Assembly (NCBI GenBank): GCA_964383905.1
Contig: CAYLJO010000104.1
Coordinates: 1-21,644, forward strand
Length of the DNA stretch: 21,644 nt
Reading direction: 5' to 3'
Source: CAYLJO01 sp964383905
GTDB lineage: Bacteria; Acidobacteriota; Blastocatellia; Pyrinomonadales; Pyrinomonadaceae
The translations under genes and the position numbers were made by a program. The notes beneath the pieces are model-generated. The model was not told the origin of the DNA and made no database searches. It saw nothing but the letters and a program-made list of their open reading frames with translations. Shown piece by piece: positions 7,395 through 14,257 of the stretch (its first letter is position 1; every line of letters begins with the position of its first letter).

Positions 7395-8062
7395 ATTACT
7401 ACTCGCCGGATGTTCTGATCGGCATCAAGCTTCTCATCGCCATGCTGTGCGGCGGCGCGATAGGCCTGGAGCGCGAGTTGAGCCGCAAGCCCGCCGGGCT
7501 GCGCACAAACGTGCTGATTTGCATGGGCGCGGCGCTCCTGATGATTACGTCGCGTCACATCAGCGGCGGGGCGCCCTACACCGACCCGGCCCGGCTGGTC
7601 GCACAGGTCATCACCGGCATCGATTTTATCGGCGCCGGCGTCATCCTCCAATCACGCGGCTCAATCACGGGGCTGACAACCGCCGCCACAATCTTTATCG
7701 TCGCCGCCGTCGGCATTGCTATGGGTGAAGGCATGTACGGGGCCGCCGGGCTGGCGACCGTTCTAATCATCTTCGTGCTCGTACTGCTGCGCCGCGTGGA
7801 ACGCTCCACCTTACGCCGGCGCAGGCTATTTCACTACAGGTTTAAGACGCCTGATCCGACCGCATCTTTCACCAGGCTGCTCGAACTGCTGGAGAGGGAA
7901 GGGGTGCGCCTGGACAATTTCAGCGTCACGGAGGCGGGCGACGGCGTACACGAAGTCGCGCTGAGCATTGTCACTTCCCTGACCGGAAATAGCCGGCTCA
8001 TTAAGAGCTTGCCGCAGCTCGGCACAGACTTTCATAGCTCAACTCATGAAGAGGCTGATTGA
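7391..8062 (+). CDS. MgtC/SapB-family inner-membrane protein
   Basis: 223 residues. The first 140 contain four to five hydrophobic segments and the MgtC signature GAIGLERELSRKPAGLRTN (22-40), with QVITGIDFIGAGVIL (72-86) and GLTTAATIFIVAAVGIAMG further on. The remaining 85 residues form a soluble tail that matches the small ACT-like C-terminal domain of MgtC proteins. Family members help cells survive low magnesium or acid stress and some modulate the F-type ATP synthase; which applies here is unknown. The TTG start at 7391 overlaps the MFS stop as TTGA. The upstream base run AAGGGAG at about 7377-7383 can serve as its ribosome-binding site, which supports this start. Confidence 0.9.
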   Translation: MNYYSPDVLIGIKLLIAMLCGGAIGLERELSRKPAGLRTNVLICMGAALLMITSRHISGGAPYTDPARLVAQVITGIDFIGAGVILQSRGSITGLTTAATIFIVAAVGIAMGEGMYGAAGLATVLIIFVLVLLRRVERSTLRRRRLFHYRFKTPDPTASFTRLLELLEREGVRLDNFSVTEAGDGVHEVALSIVTSLTGNSRLIKSLPQLGTDFHSSTHEEAD

Positions 8063-8107
8063 TGTTTGGCCGCCGATCGAAACATCTCTCATGTGGATTG
8101 ATGTTTG
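8057..8107. repeat. 12-base direct repeat with an inverted copy between
   Basis: GATTGATGTTTG occurs at 8057-8068 and again at 8096-8107. The inverted heptamer AAACATC at 8080-8086 lies between and can pair with GATGTTT at 8061-8067. The first copy covers the MgtC stop codon. It may be a decayed repeat or a regulatory site of the following gene; nothing more can be said. Confidence 0.6.
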
Positions 8108-8178
8108 TAGAGGTAGTGCTCGCCCCCGCCCGCCCGCGCTGCATAAATGCGGGGTGAACACAGAGAAGAAAAAGACAG

Positions 8179-9543
8179 ATGATTACGCTTTATTGCGCGC
8201 GGTGGATTCTACCCATCTCTTCCACTCCGGTTGAAGACGGTGCGGTGGCGGTCGAGGGGGAGCGCATTGTCGGCGTCGGCGCGCGGGAAACAGTCGCCGG
8301 TAAATTCCCCGAAGCACGATTACGCGATTTTGGTGAAGCGGTAGTCCTGCCCGGTCTTGTCAACTCGCATTCGCATCTGGAACTAACGGCGATGCGCGGT
8401 TTTCTTGAGCGCGAGGAAGGGGATTTTCTCGCCTGGCTCAGAAAACTGACCATCGCGCGTCTCGAAAAGATGACGCCCGATGACATTCTCGTTTCCGCCA
8501 CGTACGGAGCGGTCGAAGCCGTCCGCGCAGGCGTCACGTGCCTTGGTGACGCGAGCGATGCGGCGCACGCAAGCATGAGAGCGCTTCGCGATGTCGGCTT
8601 ACGCGGAACAGTTTTTCAAGAGAGTTTTGGCCCGGACCCACGGCAGGCGCGCGAGAATTTTGAAAAACTGCGGGAAAAGGTCGCCCGGCTGCGCGCCACC
8701 GAGAGCGAGCTCGTGCGCGCCGGCATCTCGCCGCATGCGCCCTATACCATCAGCGCCCCGCAGCTTGAGCTGCTCACGGATTTCGCCCTCGCAGAAAAAT
8801 TGCCGGTGATGATGCACGCCGCCGAATCGGCCGCCGAAGCTATCTTGATGCGCGAGGGAGGTGGGCCGTTTGCCGAAGGTCTGGCCCGACGCGGTATCGC
8901 GTGGCGCGCCCCCGGCACCTCCACTGTTCAGTACCTCAACCGCCTGGGTGTGCTGCGCGCGCGCCCCCTGCTCGCGCACTGCATCAGGGTGGATGAGGCG
9001 GACATCGAAGCTCTCAAAGTGACAGGCACGCCCGTCGCCCATTGTCCGAAATCGAATGCCAAGCTCGGTCACGGCCATGCGCCGTATTCGGCTTTCATCA
9101 GGAACAATCTCACCGTCGGCTTGGGCACCGATTCCGTGGCCAGCAATAATACGTGCGACATGCTGGAAGAAGCCCGCTTCGCGGCGTTGCTTTCACGCGC
9201 GACTGGTGCCCACAATAGCGCCGGCCGAATGACGACCGCCGAAGATCTGTTATTCACCGCCACACTCGGGGGCGCACGCGCGCTCGGTCTCGACGGCCGG
9301 ATAGGCGCGCTCGCCGAGGGCCTGCAGGCTGACCTCGCCATCGTCGCTCTCGGCGGCGCGCATCAACAACCGGTGTATGATCCCGCCACCGCGCTCGTCT
9401 TCTCATCTTCGGCGCGCGAAGTCGTGCTGACCGTGGTGGCAGGAAGAGAAGTCTATCGTGACGGGCAGGTTGTGACGGTTGACGAAGATCGCCTGCGCGC
9501 GCGCGTGAAAGAGATGGCAAATAATTTGCGACCTGAGATTTGA
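8179..9543 (+). CDS. Amidohydrolase-family deaminase (SAH/aminofutalosine deaminase-like)
   Basis: 454 residues of the cytosolic metal-dependent amidohydrolase fold. Metal and catalytic motifs are complete: NSHSHLE (His64, His66), SPHAPYT (185-190), MMHAAESAAE (His213, Glu216), LAHCIRVDE (His267) and LGTDSVASNN (Asp318). This set is that of the TRZ/ATZ and MtaD group, which deaminates adenosine-like or triazine rings. The HSHLELT form also resembles aminofutalosine deaminase of the futalosine menaquinone pathway, which many acidobacteria use, but no other mqn gene is in the window, so the substrate is left open. An AGAAGAA-like ribosome-binding site precedes the ATG. The last codons and the stop lie within the inverted repeat at 9523-9554. 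Confidence 0.85.
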   Translation: MITLYCARWILPISSTPVEDGAVAVEGERIVGVGARETVAGKFPEARLRDFGEAVVLPGLVNSHSHLELTAMRGFLEREEGDFLAWLRKLTIARLEKMTPDDILVSATYGAVEAVRAGVTCLGDASDAAHASMRALRDVGLRGTVFQESFGPDPRQARENFEKLREKVARLRATESELVRAGISPHAPYTISAPQLELLTDFALAEKLPVMMHAAESAAEAILMREGGGPFAEGLARRGIAWRAPGTSTVQYLNRLGVLRARPLLAHCIRVDEADIEALKVTGTPVAHCPKSNAKLGHGHAPYSAFIRNNLTVGLGTDSVASNNTCDMLEEARFAALLSRATGAHNSAGRMTTAEDLLFTATLGGARALGLDGRIGALAEGLQADLAIVALGGAHQQPVYDPATALVFSSSAREVVLTVVAGREVYRDGQVVTVDEDRLRARVKEMANNLRPEI

Positions 9544-9554
9544 GGTCGCAAATT
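9523..9554. repeat. Perfect 12-base inverted repeat over the amidohydrolase stop codon
   Basis: AATTTGCGACCT at 9523-9534 and AGGTCGCAAATT at 9543-9554 are exact inverted copies around an 8-base loop. The TGA stop (9541-9543) falls at the loop/stem border. There is no T-run after it, so it is not a standard intrinsic terminator; it may slow 3' decay or separate expression of this gene from acetate kinase. Confidence 0.85.
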
Positions 9555-9620
9555 GGCAGCGCCGGAAACCAGGGAATACAAATTCCATATTCCGGACCGG
9601 CAGACCGAAAGCGATTTCAT

Positions 9621-10868
9621 ATGAACGTTCTTGTACTCAATTGCGGAAGCTCTTCCGTCAAATTCCAGCTGATCGCCACTGATTTAGACCACATCGCGCA
9701 AAACACAGACCGGCGGTTGGCGCGCGGCTTAATCGAACGAATCGGCGGCGAAGCGATCGTTACGCTCGGCGCTGAAGGACACCAGCCGCAGCGAATGACC
9801 CAGCCGCTCCGCGACGCCCGCGCGGCGGTTGAGCTTATTCTCCGCTGGGCCTGCGCGGGTGATTCCGGGGTCGACGACATGAAGAGCATCGCCGATGTCC
9901 ACGCGGTGGGCCACCGCGTCGTGCACGGGGGCGAGCGCTTTACGCATTCCGTGCCCATTACGGACGAGGTTTTGCGAGACATCGAGGACTGCATAGACCT
10001 CGCGCCGCTCCATAATCCGGCAAACATCAAAGGCATTGTGGCGGCACGGGAAGTGTTCGGCGCCGGCCTGCCGCAGGTGGCTGTATTCGACACGGCATTT
10101 CACCAAACGCTACCGGAACCGGCCTTTCTGTACGCGTTGCCTTACCAGCTTTATCGCCGCCACCGGATCCGCCGCTACGGTTTTCATGGCACCTCGCACC
10201 GCTACGTCGCCTACCGCTACCGCCAGTTGCTCGGCCTCCCGCGCGAGAAGACGAACGTCATTACGCTGCACCTGGGCAACGGCTGTTCGGCGGCGGCGAT
10301 TCGCGAGGGCAATTCGGTTGACACTTCAATGGGCCTGACCCCGCTCGAGGGCCTGGTCATGGGCACACGTTCCGGCGATCTTGATCCCGCGATCATCGAT
10401 TTTGTCGCGGCGAAAGAAGGGTTGTCGGCCGGGGAGGTCGAGACCCTCCTGAACAAACAATCGGGTTTAATCGGCATCTCAGGATTGACGAACGACATGC
10501 GCGAGCTACTCGATGAGGCGCATGAGAATAACGACAGGCGCGCGCGGCTTGCCATCGAGATCTTTTGCTACCGCGCGCGCAAATACATCGGCGCCTATCT
10601 CGCCGCGATGGGCGGAGCGGATGCGGTCGTGTTTACGGGCGGCATCGGCGAAAACTCTGCCGAGATACGCGCCATGATCTGTGACCGTCTGGAATGGATG
10701 GGCCTTGTCATAGATACGGAGCGCAACGCGGCGCGCACGGGCGGCCAGGAGGGTTTGATCAGCCGTGACGGATCGAGGCTCGCCGCCTATGTCATTCCGA
10801 CCGACGAGGAGTTGCTGATCGCGCGCGACACCGTCCGCTGCGTGCTCAACGCACCGCAGAGGTATTGA
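9621..10868 (+). CDS. ackA: Acetate kinase
   Basis: 415 residues, the usual length. It makes acetyl phosphate from acetate and ATP, or the reverse to yield ATP. Motifs in order: MNVLVLNCGSSSVKFQL at the N-terminus, GHRVVHGG, VFDTAFHQTLP, RYGFHGTSHRYV, HLGNGCSAAAI, MGLTPLEGLVMGTRSGDLDP and FTGGIGENS, covering the nucleotide- and substrate-binding sites of the ASKHA fold. The frame is open further upstream (from 9540), but family N-termini begin at this MNVLVLN, so the ATG at 9621 is chosen. No phosphotransacetylase gene is adjacent. The Shine-Dalgarno sequence is weak (GAAAGCG region about 10 bases upstream). Confidence 0.96.
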   Translation: MNVLVLNCGSSSVKFQLIATDLDHIAQNTDRRLARGLIERIGGEAIVTLGAEGHQPQRMTQPLRDARAAVELILRWACAGDSGVDDMKSIADVHAVGHRVVHGGERFTHSVPITDEVLRDIEDCIDLAPLHNPANIKGIVAAREVFGAGLPQVAVFDTAFHQTLPEPAFLYALPYQLYRRHRIRRYGFHGTSHRYVAYRYRQLLGLPREKTNVITLHLGNGCSAAAIREGNSVDTSMGLTPLEGLVMGTRSGDLDPAIIDFVAAKEGLSAGEVETLLNKQSGLIGISGLTNDMRELLDEAHENNDRRARLAIEIFCYRARKYIGAYLAAMGGADAVVFTGGIGENSAEIRAMICDRLEWMGLVIDTERNAARTGGQEGLISRDGSRLAAYVIPTDEELLIARDTVRCVLNAPQRY

Positions 10869-10873
10869 AAACC

Positions 10874-10888
10874 GTAATCAGTAATCAG
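10874..10888 (+). repeat. Short GTAATCA tandem repeat
   Basis: Two GTAATCA units plus a G follow the acetate kinase stop by five bases. The same unit builds the left arm of the inverted repeat at 5338-5411, also immediately after a stop codon, so these look like members of one dispersed repeat family. Confidence 0.6.
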
Positions 10889-10932
10889 CCGGCAGCCTGA
10901 GGTAATAACTTGATTGCTGACGACTCACATGG

Positions 10933-10984
10933 AAGCCTTATTATGCAACTTCGCACGATGTCGCGCGTTCATTCCATAAGGCTT
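10933..10984. repeat. 9-base inverted repeat upstream of the PrcB-domain gene
   Basis: AAGCCTTAT (10933-10941) and ATAAGGCTT (10976-10984) are perfect inverted copies 34 bases apart. The right arm abuts a TAGTAT hexamer at 10985-10990 that could be a -10 element, so the pair might be an operator; no convincing -35 was found. Confidence 0.55.
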
Positions 10985-11007
10985 TAGTATAAAGAACGTG
11001 AGGTTAA

Positions 11008-11991
11008 ATGTTGGAAATGAGAATGGGCTTGTTTGTCGCACTGCTGTCGCTGGTCATCAACGGCGCCGCGGCGAGTGGCTGTGGGGCGAAGCGGGTCGGC
11101 GAGACGCAGAGCATTAATCGGCCGAAAAATAGATCGGAAAGCAGAGATCTAGCCCCGGCGCCGACACCGGTACGGAGCGTGGAGGGAGACGTGAGCGGAA
11201 ATATCAAAGTTCTGGCGGAGGGCGGGTATTCATCCGTGGCTGATCCCTTCCTCGCCGTCGCGCGCGACGGCGTGACATATGCGACGTTGCGCGAAATGGT
11301 GCGGGGGCTACCGGAGATGAACAATGACTCCTTTAAAACCGCCGCGGTTGTCGCAGCGTTCCTGGGCCAGCGTCGCACCGGAGGTTACAGTGTGGCCATT
11401 ACACAGGGGACTGACGGGGTCGTGCACGTCACCCAAAACTCGCCACCAAGTGGCGCTCTGACGGCCCAGGTGCTGACCGCACCGTTTAAAATCGTCTGGG
11501 TGCCGGTCGGCGCAGATGCTCCTCTGACCGTCGATCTTGATGGGCCGTGGCGGTCCAGCACGCGCCCCTACCGTGTGACGACGGGCGAATTCACGATGAG
11601 CGGTGGGATCGCCGGAGGCGCCGAGAAGTTTCAGCTTCGTGGTGACATACTTATCATGCGACAGGGAAAGCTCGCGACTTTTATCTTCGACTTAAAGAGT
11701 GAAGGCGAGGCCAAGTCTCGCGCCCTGAAAGGCCTGGCAACAGGGGTCGTGCAAACGGACGGACACATCACGATTGCCAATCTTGACGCCGGCACGCTGG
11801 TCGATCATCCGCACAGTGCGCTTCGCGCGAGCGGGACTGTTACGGCTGGTGAAGATAAGATCTCACTCGCCTTCGAGCCGCTGCCGTCCCACTTATCCGA
11901 CGGCTACGAAGGCCGCGGTCACCTAGATGCTGCCGCCACCGCCCCTCCGCCCCCGAAACATAAACCGTTAGAAGGTGAACCTGTGTACTAA
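11008..11991 (+). CDS. Putative lipoprotein with a PrcB-like domain
   Basis: 327 residues. An N-terminal hydrophobic segment ends in AAASGC (Cys25), a weak but plausible lipobox, so it is probably an exported lipoprotein. After a polar linker, residues about 66-167 resemble the PrcB C-terminal domain: DPFLAVARDGVTYATL near the start, then SFKTAAVVAAFLGQRRTGGYSVAIT and FKIVWVP at the end. The FLGQRxTGGYSV core is typical. PrcB was named as a partner of the PrtP protease in Treponema; function elsewhere is unknown. The last 160 residues form a beta-rich part that I do not recognise, ending in a proline-rich tail. A GTGAGG ribosome-binding site lies close to the ATG at 11008; ATGs at 11017 and 11023 are alternatives. 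Confidence 0.72.
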   Translation: MLEMRMGLFVALLSLVINGAAASGCGAKRVGETQSINRPKNRSESRDLAPAPTPVRSVEGDVSGNIKVLAEGGYSSVADPFLAVARDGVTYATLREMVRGLPEMNNDSFKTAAVVAAFLGQRRTGGYSVAITQGTDGVVHVTQNSPPSGALTAQVLTAPFKIVWVPVGADAPLTVDLDGPWRSSTRPYRVTTGEFTMSGGIAGGAEKFQLRGDILIMRQGKLATFIFDLKSEGEAKSRALKGLATGVVQTDGHITIANLDAGTLVDHPHSALRASGTVTAGEDKISLAFEPLPSHLSDGYEGRGHLDAAATAPPPPKHKPLEGEPVY

Positions 11992-12081
11992 GCGCCGCGG
12001 AGGCGAAGGTTAGAAAGAGCGGAGCGCCTTTTCAAAACCTGGTCATTCAACATACCTGACGGCCGGCCTCTCCTTCTCTCC

Positions 12082-12111
12082 TTGACAGCTTAGGAGAGTT
12101 CACGCTACACT
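12082..12111 (+). promoter_or_regulatory. Sigma70-like promoter of the PadR gene
   Basis: TTGACA at 12082-12087 and TACACT at 12106-12111, spacer 18 bases. Transcription would start about 12118, some 16 bases before the ATG. The repeated CTTAGGAG at 12089-12096 and 12121-12128 (with one base change) brackets the -10 region. Confidence 0.65.
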
Positions 12112-12130
12112 CCTCAACATCTTAGGAGTG
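12108..12130. promoter_or_regulatory. Inverted repeat over the -10 and ribosome-binding site (candidate PadR operator)
   Basis: CACTCCT (12108-12114) and AGGAGTG (12124-12130) are exact inverted copies with a 9-base spacer. The left arm overlaps the -10 and the right arm contains the Shine-Dalgarno AGGAG of the PadR gene. PadR proteins commonly repress their own promoter at such palindromes; alternatively the RNA hairpin could mask the ribosome-binding site. Confidence 0.55.
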
Positions 12131-12133
12131 CCT

Positions 12134-12475
12134 ATGCCTAACCAAGCCCATCTGCTCCCCGGTACCCTCGACCTCCTGATCCTTAAAGCCGTCTCCCTCG
12201 GCCCTCTCCACGGCTACGGCATCCTGCTCCGCATCGGCCAGATCTCCGACCAAGCCTTGCTCATCGAGCAGGGTGCGCTCTACCCAGCCTTGTTCCGCCT
12301 CGTCCGTCAGGGCCTGCTGAAAGCCAGTTGGGGCACTTCGGAGAACAACCGCCGCGCCAAGTTCTACGAGCTGACCTCTCTGGGGCGCAAGCGCCTGCGG
12401 GAGGAGACTGACGGGTGGAACCGCCTGGCCGAAGCCATGGCTTCTGCTCTTGCCGCCCGACCGGAGGGGATATGA
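12134..12475 (+). CDS. PadR-family transcriptional regulator
   Basis: 113 residues, normal for a small PadR protein. The winged-helix domain is clear: LLPGTLDLLILKAVSLGPLHGYGI at the start, IEQGALYPALFRLVRQGLLKASW as recognition helix and wing, then AKFYELTSLGRKRL. PadR dimers bind palindromes and often sense toxic compounds. TTAGGAG five bases before the ATG at 12134 fixes this start over the GTG at 12128. In acidobacteria this PadR subtype usually precedes a large FtsX/MacB-like permease; here only the first residues of that permease remain, beginning in a 4-base overlap (ATGA). The regulator may therefore have lost its local target. Confidence 0.92.
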   Translation: MPNQAHLLPGTLDLLILKAVSLGPLHGYGILLRIGQISDQALLIEQGALYPALFRLVRQGLLKASWGTSENNRRAKFYELTSLGRKRLREETDGWNRLAEAMASALAARPEGI

Positions 12476-12618
12476 GATTACTGAGCTACATGCGTTCGCT
12501 TAGTGCGAGGATATTCCATCGCTCAGAGATTGATGGGGCAGTCAGCAGCGGCTTAATCAATTCGCCAGCAATATCTATTTTGGTGTGTATCAGATGCAAA
12601 CTCGCTTCACCAAAATAG
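12472..12618 (+). pseudogene. Remnant of an acidobacterial FtsX/MacB-like permease (first ~21 residues)
   Basis: The ATG overlaps the PadR stop. The frame starts MRLLSYMRSLSARIFHRSEID, which is how the acidobacterial duplicated orphan permeases begin after PadR genes (recall). After that the sequence switches to an unrelated GAVSSGL... stretch and stops after 48 residues, where the full protein should continue for about 800 residues with membrane segments. No further permease sequence is found before the next gene at 12902. The gene was therefore cut by a deletion or rearrangement near 12535. An 11-base inverted repeat lies just beyond the break. Confidence 0.72.
12575..12618. repeat. 11-base perfect inverted repeat near the permease break
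   Basis: CTATTTTGGTG (12575-12585) and CACCAAAATAG (12608-12618) enclose 22 bases. The area is more AT-rich than its surroundings. It could be a terminator-like hairpin or the ends of a tiny mobile remnant. Confidence 0.7.
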
Positions 12619-12901
12619 CGTCAGAATCAGGAAATCAGTCAAATAGCGGAACGATGTGTCCGCCCGTCGCGGGGTTCTGATAGCGGTTTACGCATGGCAG
12701 CAGCCGTCTTGCTCTGTGCCCCCTCTCTGTCCAGCAAAGGTACGGCCTTCTTCTTTTTCTCGCCAGATTTGGCTTCTGCCGGACCTCTGTTGTTTGTCCT
12801 TAGTTTCCCCTGTTTTTCCTCTGTGTCCTCTCGGATCCTCTGCGGTTCAATTTTTTGTTTGCGGCTCGGTCCCACTCATCTGAGACCCGCCATAGTATTC
12901 C
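12619..12901. other. Gene-free region with pyrimidine-rich strand
   Basis: No gene is supported here. From about 12739 to 12866 the plus strand is strongly C/T-rich, with runs such as CTTCTTCTTTTTCTCG. Several short frames are open but show no family resemblance. It contains the CCTCTGTGTCC-type repeat at 12818-12850. Confidence 0.55.
12818..12850 (-). repeat. CGCAGAGGAC-type dispersed repeat
   Basis: Read on the minus strand, the segment starts TTGAACCGCAGAGG and continues with GAGGACACAGAGG. Strings of this type (degenerate repeats of CRCAGAGGA) are common between genes in many environmental bacteria (recall). Only one stretch is seen here; ACACAGAGAA at 8158-8167 may be a trace of another. 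Confidence 0.5.
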
Positions 12902-14257
12902 TTACCGACACGATGCGGAAATCGCCTCGTCGAAAATCTCCAGCGCGACATCGGCATTCTCGCGCGTCAGGATTAACGGCGGCGACCAGCGGATCGTATT
13001 CACCCCGGCGCCGAGAAGAATTAGTCCTCGCTCATACGCCGCCCGTTCGACGCGGTCGCGCAGTTCGGGGGCCGGCTTCATCGAGGCGCGGTCTTCGACG
13101 AACTCGACGCCGATCATCATGCCGAGCCCGCGCACGTCGCCGACGCAGTCATGCTTCCGCATCAATTTGCGCAGGCCCTCTTGCAGGTACGCGCCGACTT
13201 CGGCGCTGTTGGCAACTAGCTCACGCTCAAGCAGCTCAATCGTTTTCAGCGCGGCGGCGATCGCGACGGGATTGCCGCCGAATGTTGAAGCGTGCGCGCC
13301 CGGCTTCCAGTCCATCAAATCGGCGCGCGCCACACACACGCCGAGCGGCAGGCCGGAAGCGATGCCTTTGGCAATGCACACGATGTCGGGTTTCAGATCA
13401 TAGTGGTCGCTCGCGAACATCTTGCCCGTGCGGCCCACCCCCGATTGCACCTCGTCGACGATCAGCAGGATGCCATGCTCATCACAGATGCGGCGCAGCC
13501 CCTGTAAGAATTCGCGGGGGGCGGGGATGTATCCGCCTTCACCCTGTACGCATTCGACGACAATCGCCGCGCACTCTTCGGGCGGCACGGTTGTTTTGAA
13601 CAGCCGGTTCTCGATCCAGTCAATCCCTCCCAGGCAACAGGAGCCATCATCACAACGGCCCAAGTTAAAAGGGCAGCGCAGGCAATAGGCGTATGGCACG
13701 TGGGTTACGTCGAGCGCCTGACGGCGAAAACCTTTGCGCTGGGCGACCTTTGAGGAGGTCAGTGAGAGCGAGCCGAGCGTGCGCCCGTGGAAGCTGTTAA
13801 AAAATGCGATGAACTTTTCGCGCCCCGTCGCGTGCATCGCCAGCTTGAGCGCAGTTTCAACCGCCTCGGTGCCGCTGTTGGCGAAGTGCGTGCGCGTGGG
13901 CGAGGGGACGGGCGTGATCTCGTCCAGTTTGCGTGCCAGCTGTGGCATATGCCCGTAGTAAAAATCGGTGCCGCACATGTGTATTAGTTCCGCCGCCTGC
14001 TCCTGTATGGCGCGGACAATTTCCGGGTGGCAATGGCCCGTCGAGCAAACGGCGACCCCGGCGTTGCAATCCAGGAAAATATTTCCATCAACATCTTCGA
14101 CCCACACGCCCTGCGCGCGTTTGACGACAAGCTGCCATGGGGGGCGCGGGTACGAAGGGGTGACGAATTGCGCATCGATTTGAACAATCTCTTTGCCTTT
14201 CGGGCCGGGCAGGGCGGTCCTGATTTCCGGCCTCTTCGGCGGTGCAATGGTAGACAT
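12902..14257 (-). CDS. Class III PLP-dependent aminotransferase (acetylornithine/4-aminobutyrate type)
   Basis: 451 residues. Transfers amino groups, or in some archaeal relatives racemises amino acids, with a PLP cofactor in the cytoplasm. Motifs: DCNAGVAVCSTGHCHPEIV (63-81), ANSGTEAVETALKLA (126-140), FHGRTLGSLSLTSSK (156-170), DEVQSGVGRTGK (268-279, Asp268 contacting PLP), IAKGIASGLPLG with Lys297 as the PLP lysine, and HASTFGGNPVA (322-332). A cysteine-rich stretch YCLRCPF...RCDDGSCC (Cys192, 195, 202, 207, 208) is unusual and could bind a metal or be structural. The sub-family contains archaeal broad-specificity enzymes, so the substrate is not fixed. AAGGAG lies six bases before the ATG, a strong ribosome-binding site. 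Confidence 0.9.
   Translation of the reverse strand: MSTIAPPKRPEIRTALPGPKGKEIVQIDAQFVTPSYPRPPWQLVVKRAQGVWVEDVDGNIFLDCNAGVAVCSTGHCHPEIVRAIQEQAAELIHMCGTDFYYGHMPQLARKLDEITPVPSPTRTHFANSGTEAVETALKLAMHATGREKFIAFFNSFHGRTLGSLSLTSSKVAQRKGFRRQALDVTHVPYAYCLRCPFNLGRCDDGSCCLGGIDWIENRLFKTTVPPEECAAIVVECVQGEGGYIPAPREFLQGLRRICDEHGILLIVDEVQSGVGRTGKMFASDHYDLKPDIVCIAKGIASGLPLGVCVARADLMDWKPGAHASTFGGNPVAIAAALKTIELLERELVANSAEVGAYLQEGLRKLMRKHDCVGDVRGLGMMIGVEFVEDRASMKPAPELRDRVERAAYERGLILLGAGVNTIRWSPPLILTRENADVALEIFDEAISASCR

Noticed and set aside
9540..9620. Upstream extension of acetate kinase from a TTG at 9540
   Set aside because: It would add 27 residues that overlap the hairpin and the preceding stop, while the family N-terminus starts at the ATG at 9621.
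12656..12883. Short plus-strand frames in the pyrimidine-rich gap
   Set aside because: They consist of Ser/Leu/Cys-rich translation of a repeat-like C/T tract, with no ribosome-binding site.
12694..13599. Long open frame of 301 residues on the plus strand
   Set aside because: It is arginine/serine-rich and runs mostly antisense to the class III aminotransferase, whose motifs are complete. Composition is that of a shadow frame in GC-rich DNA.
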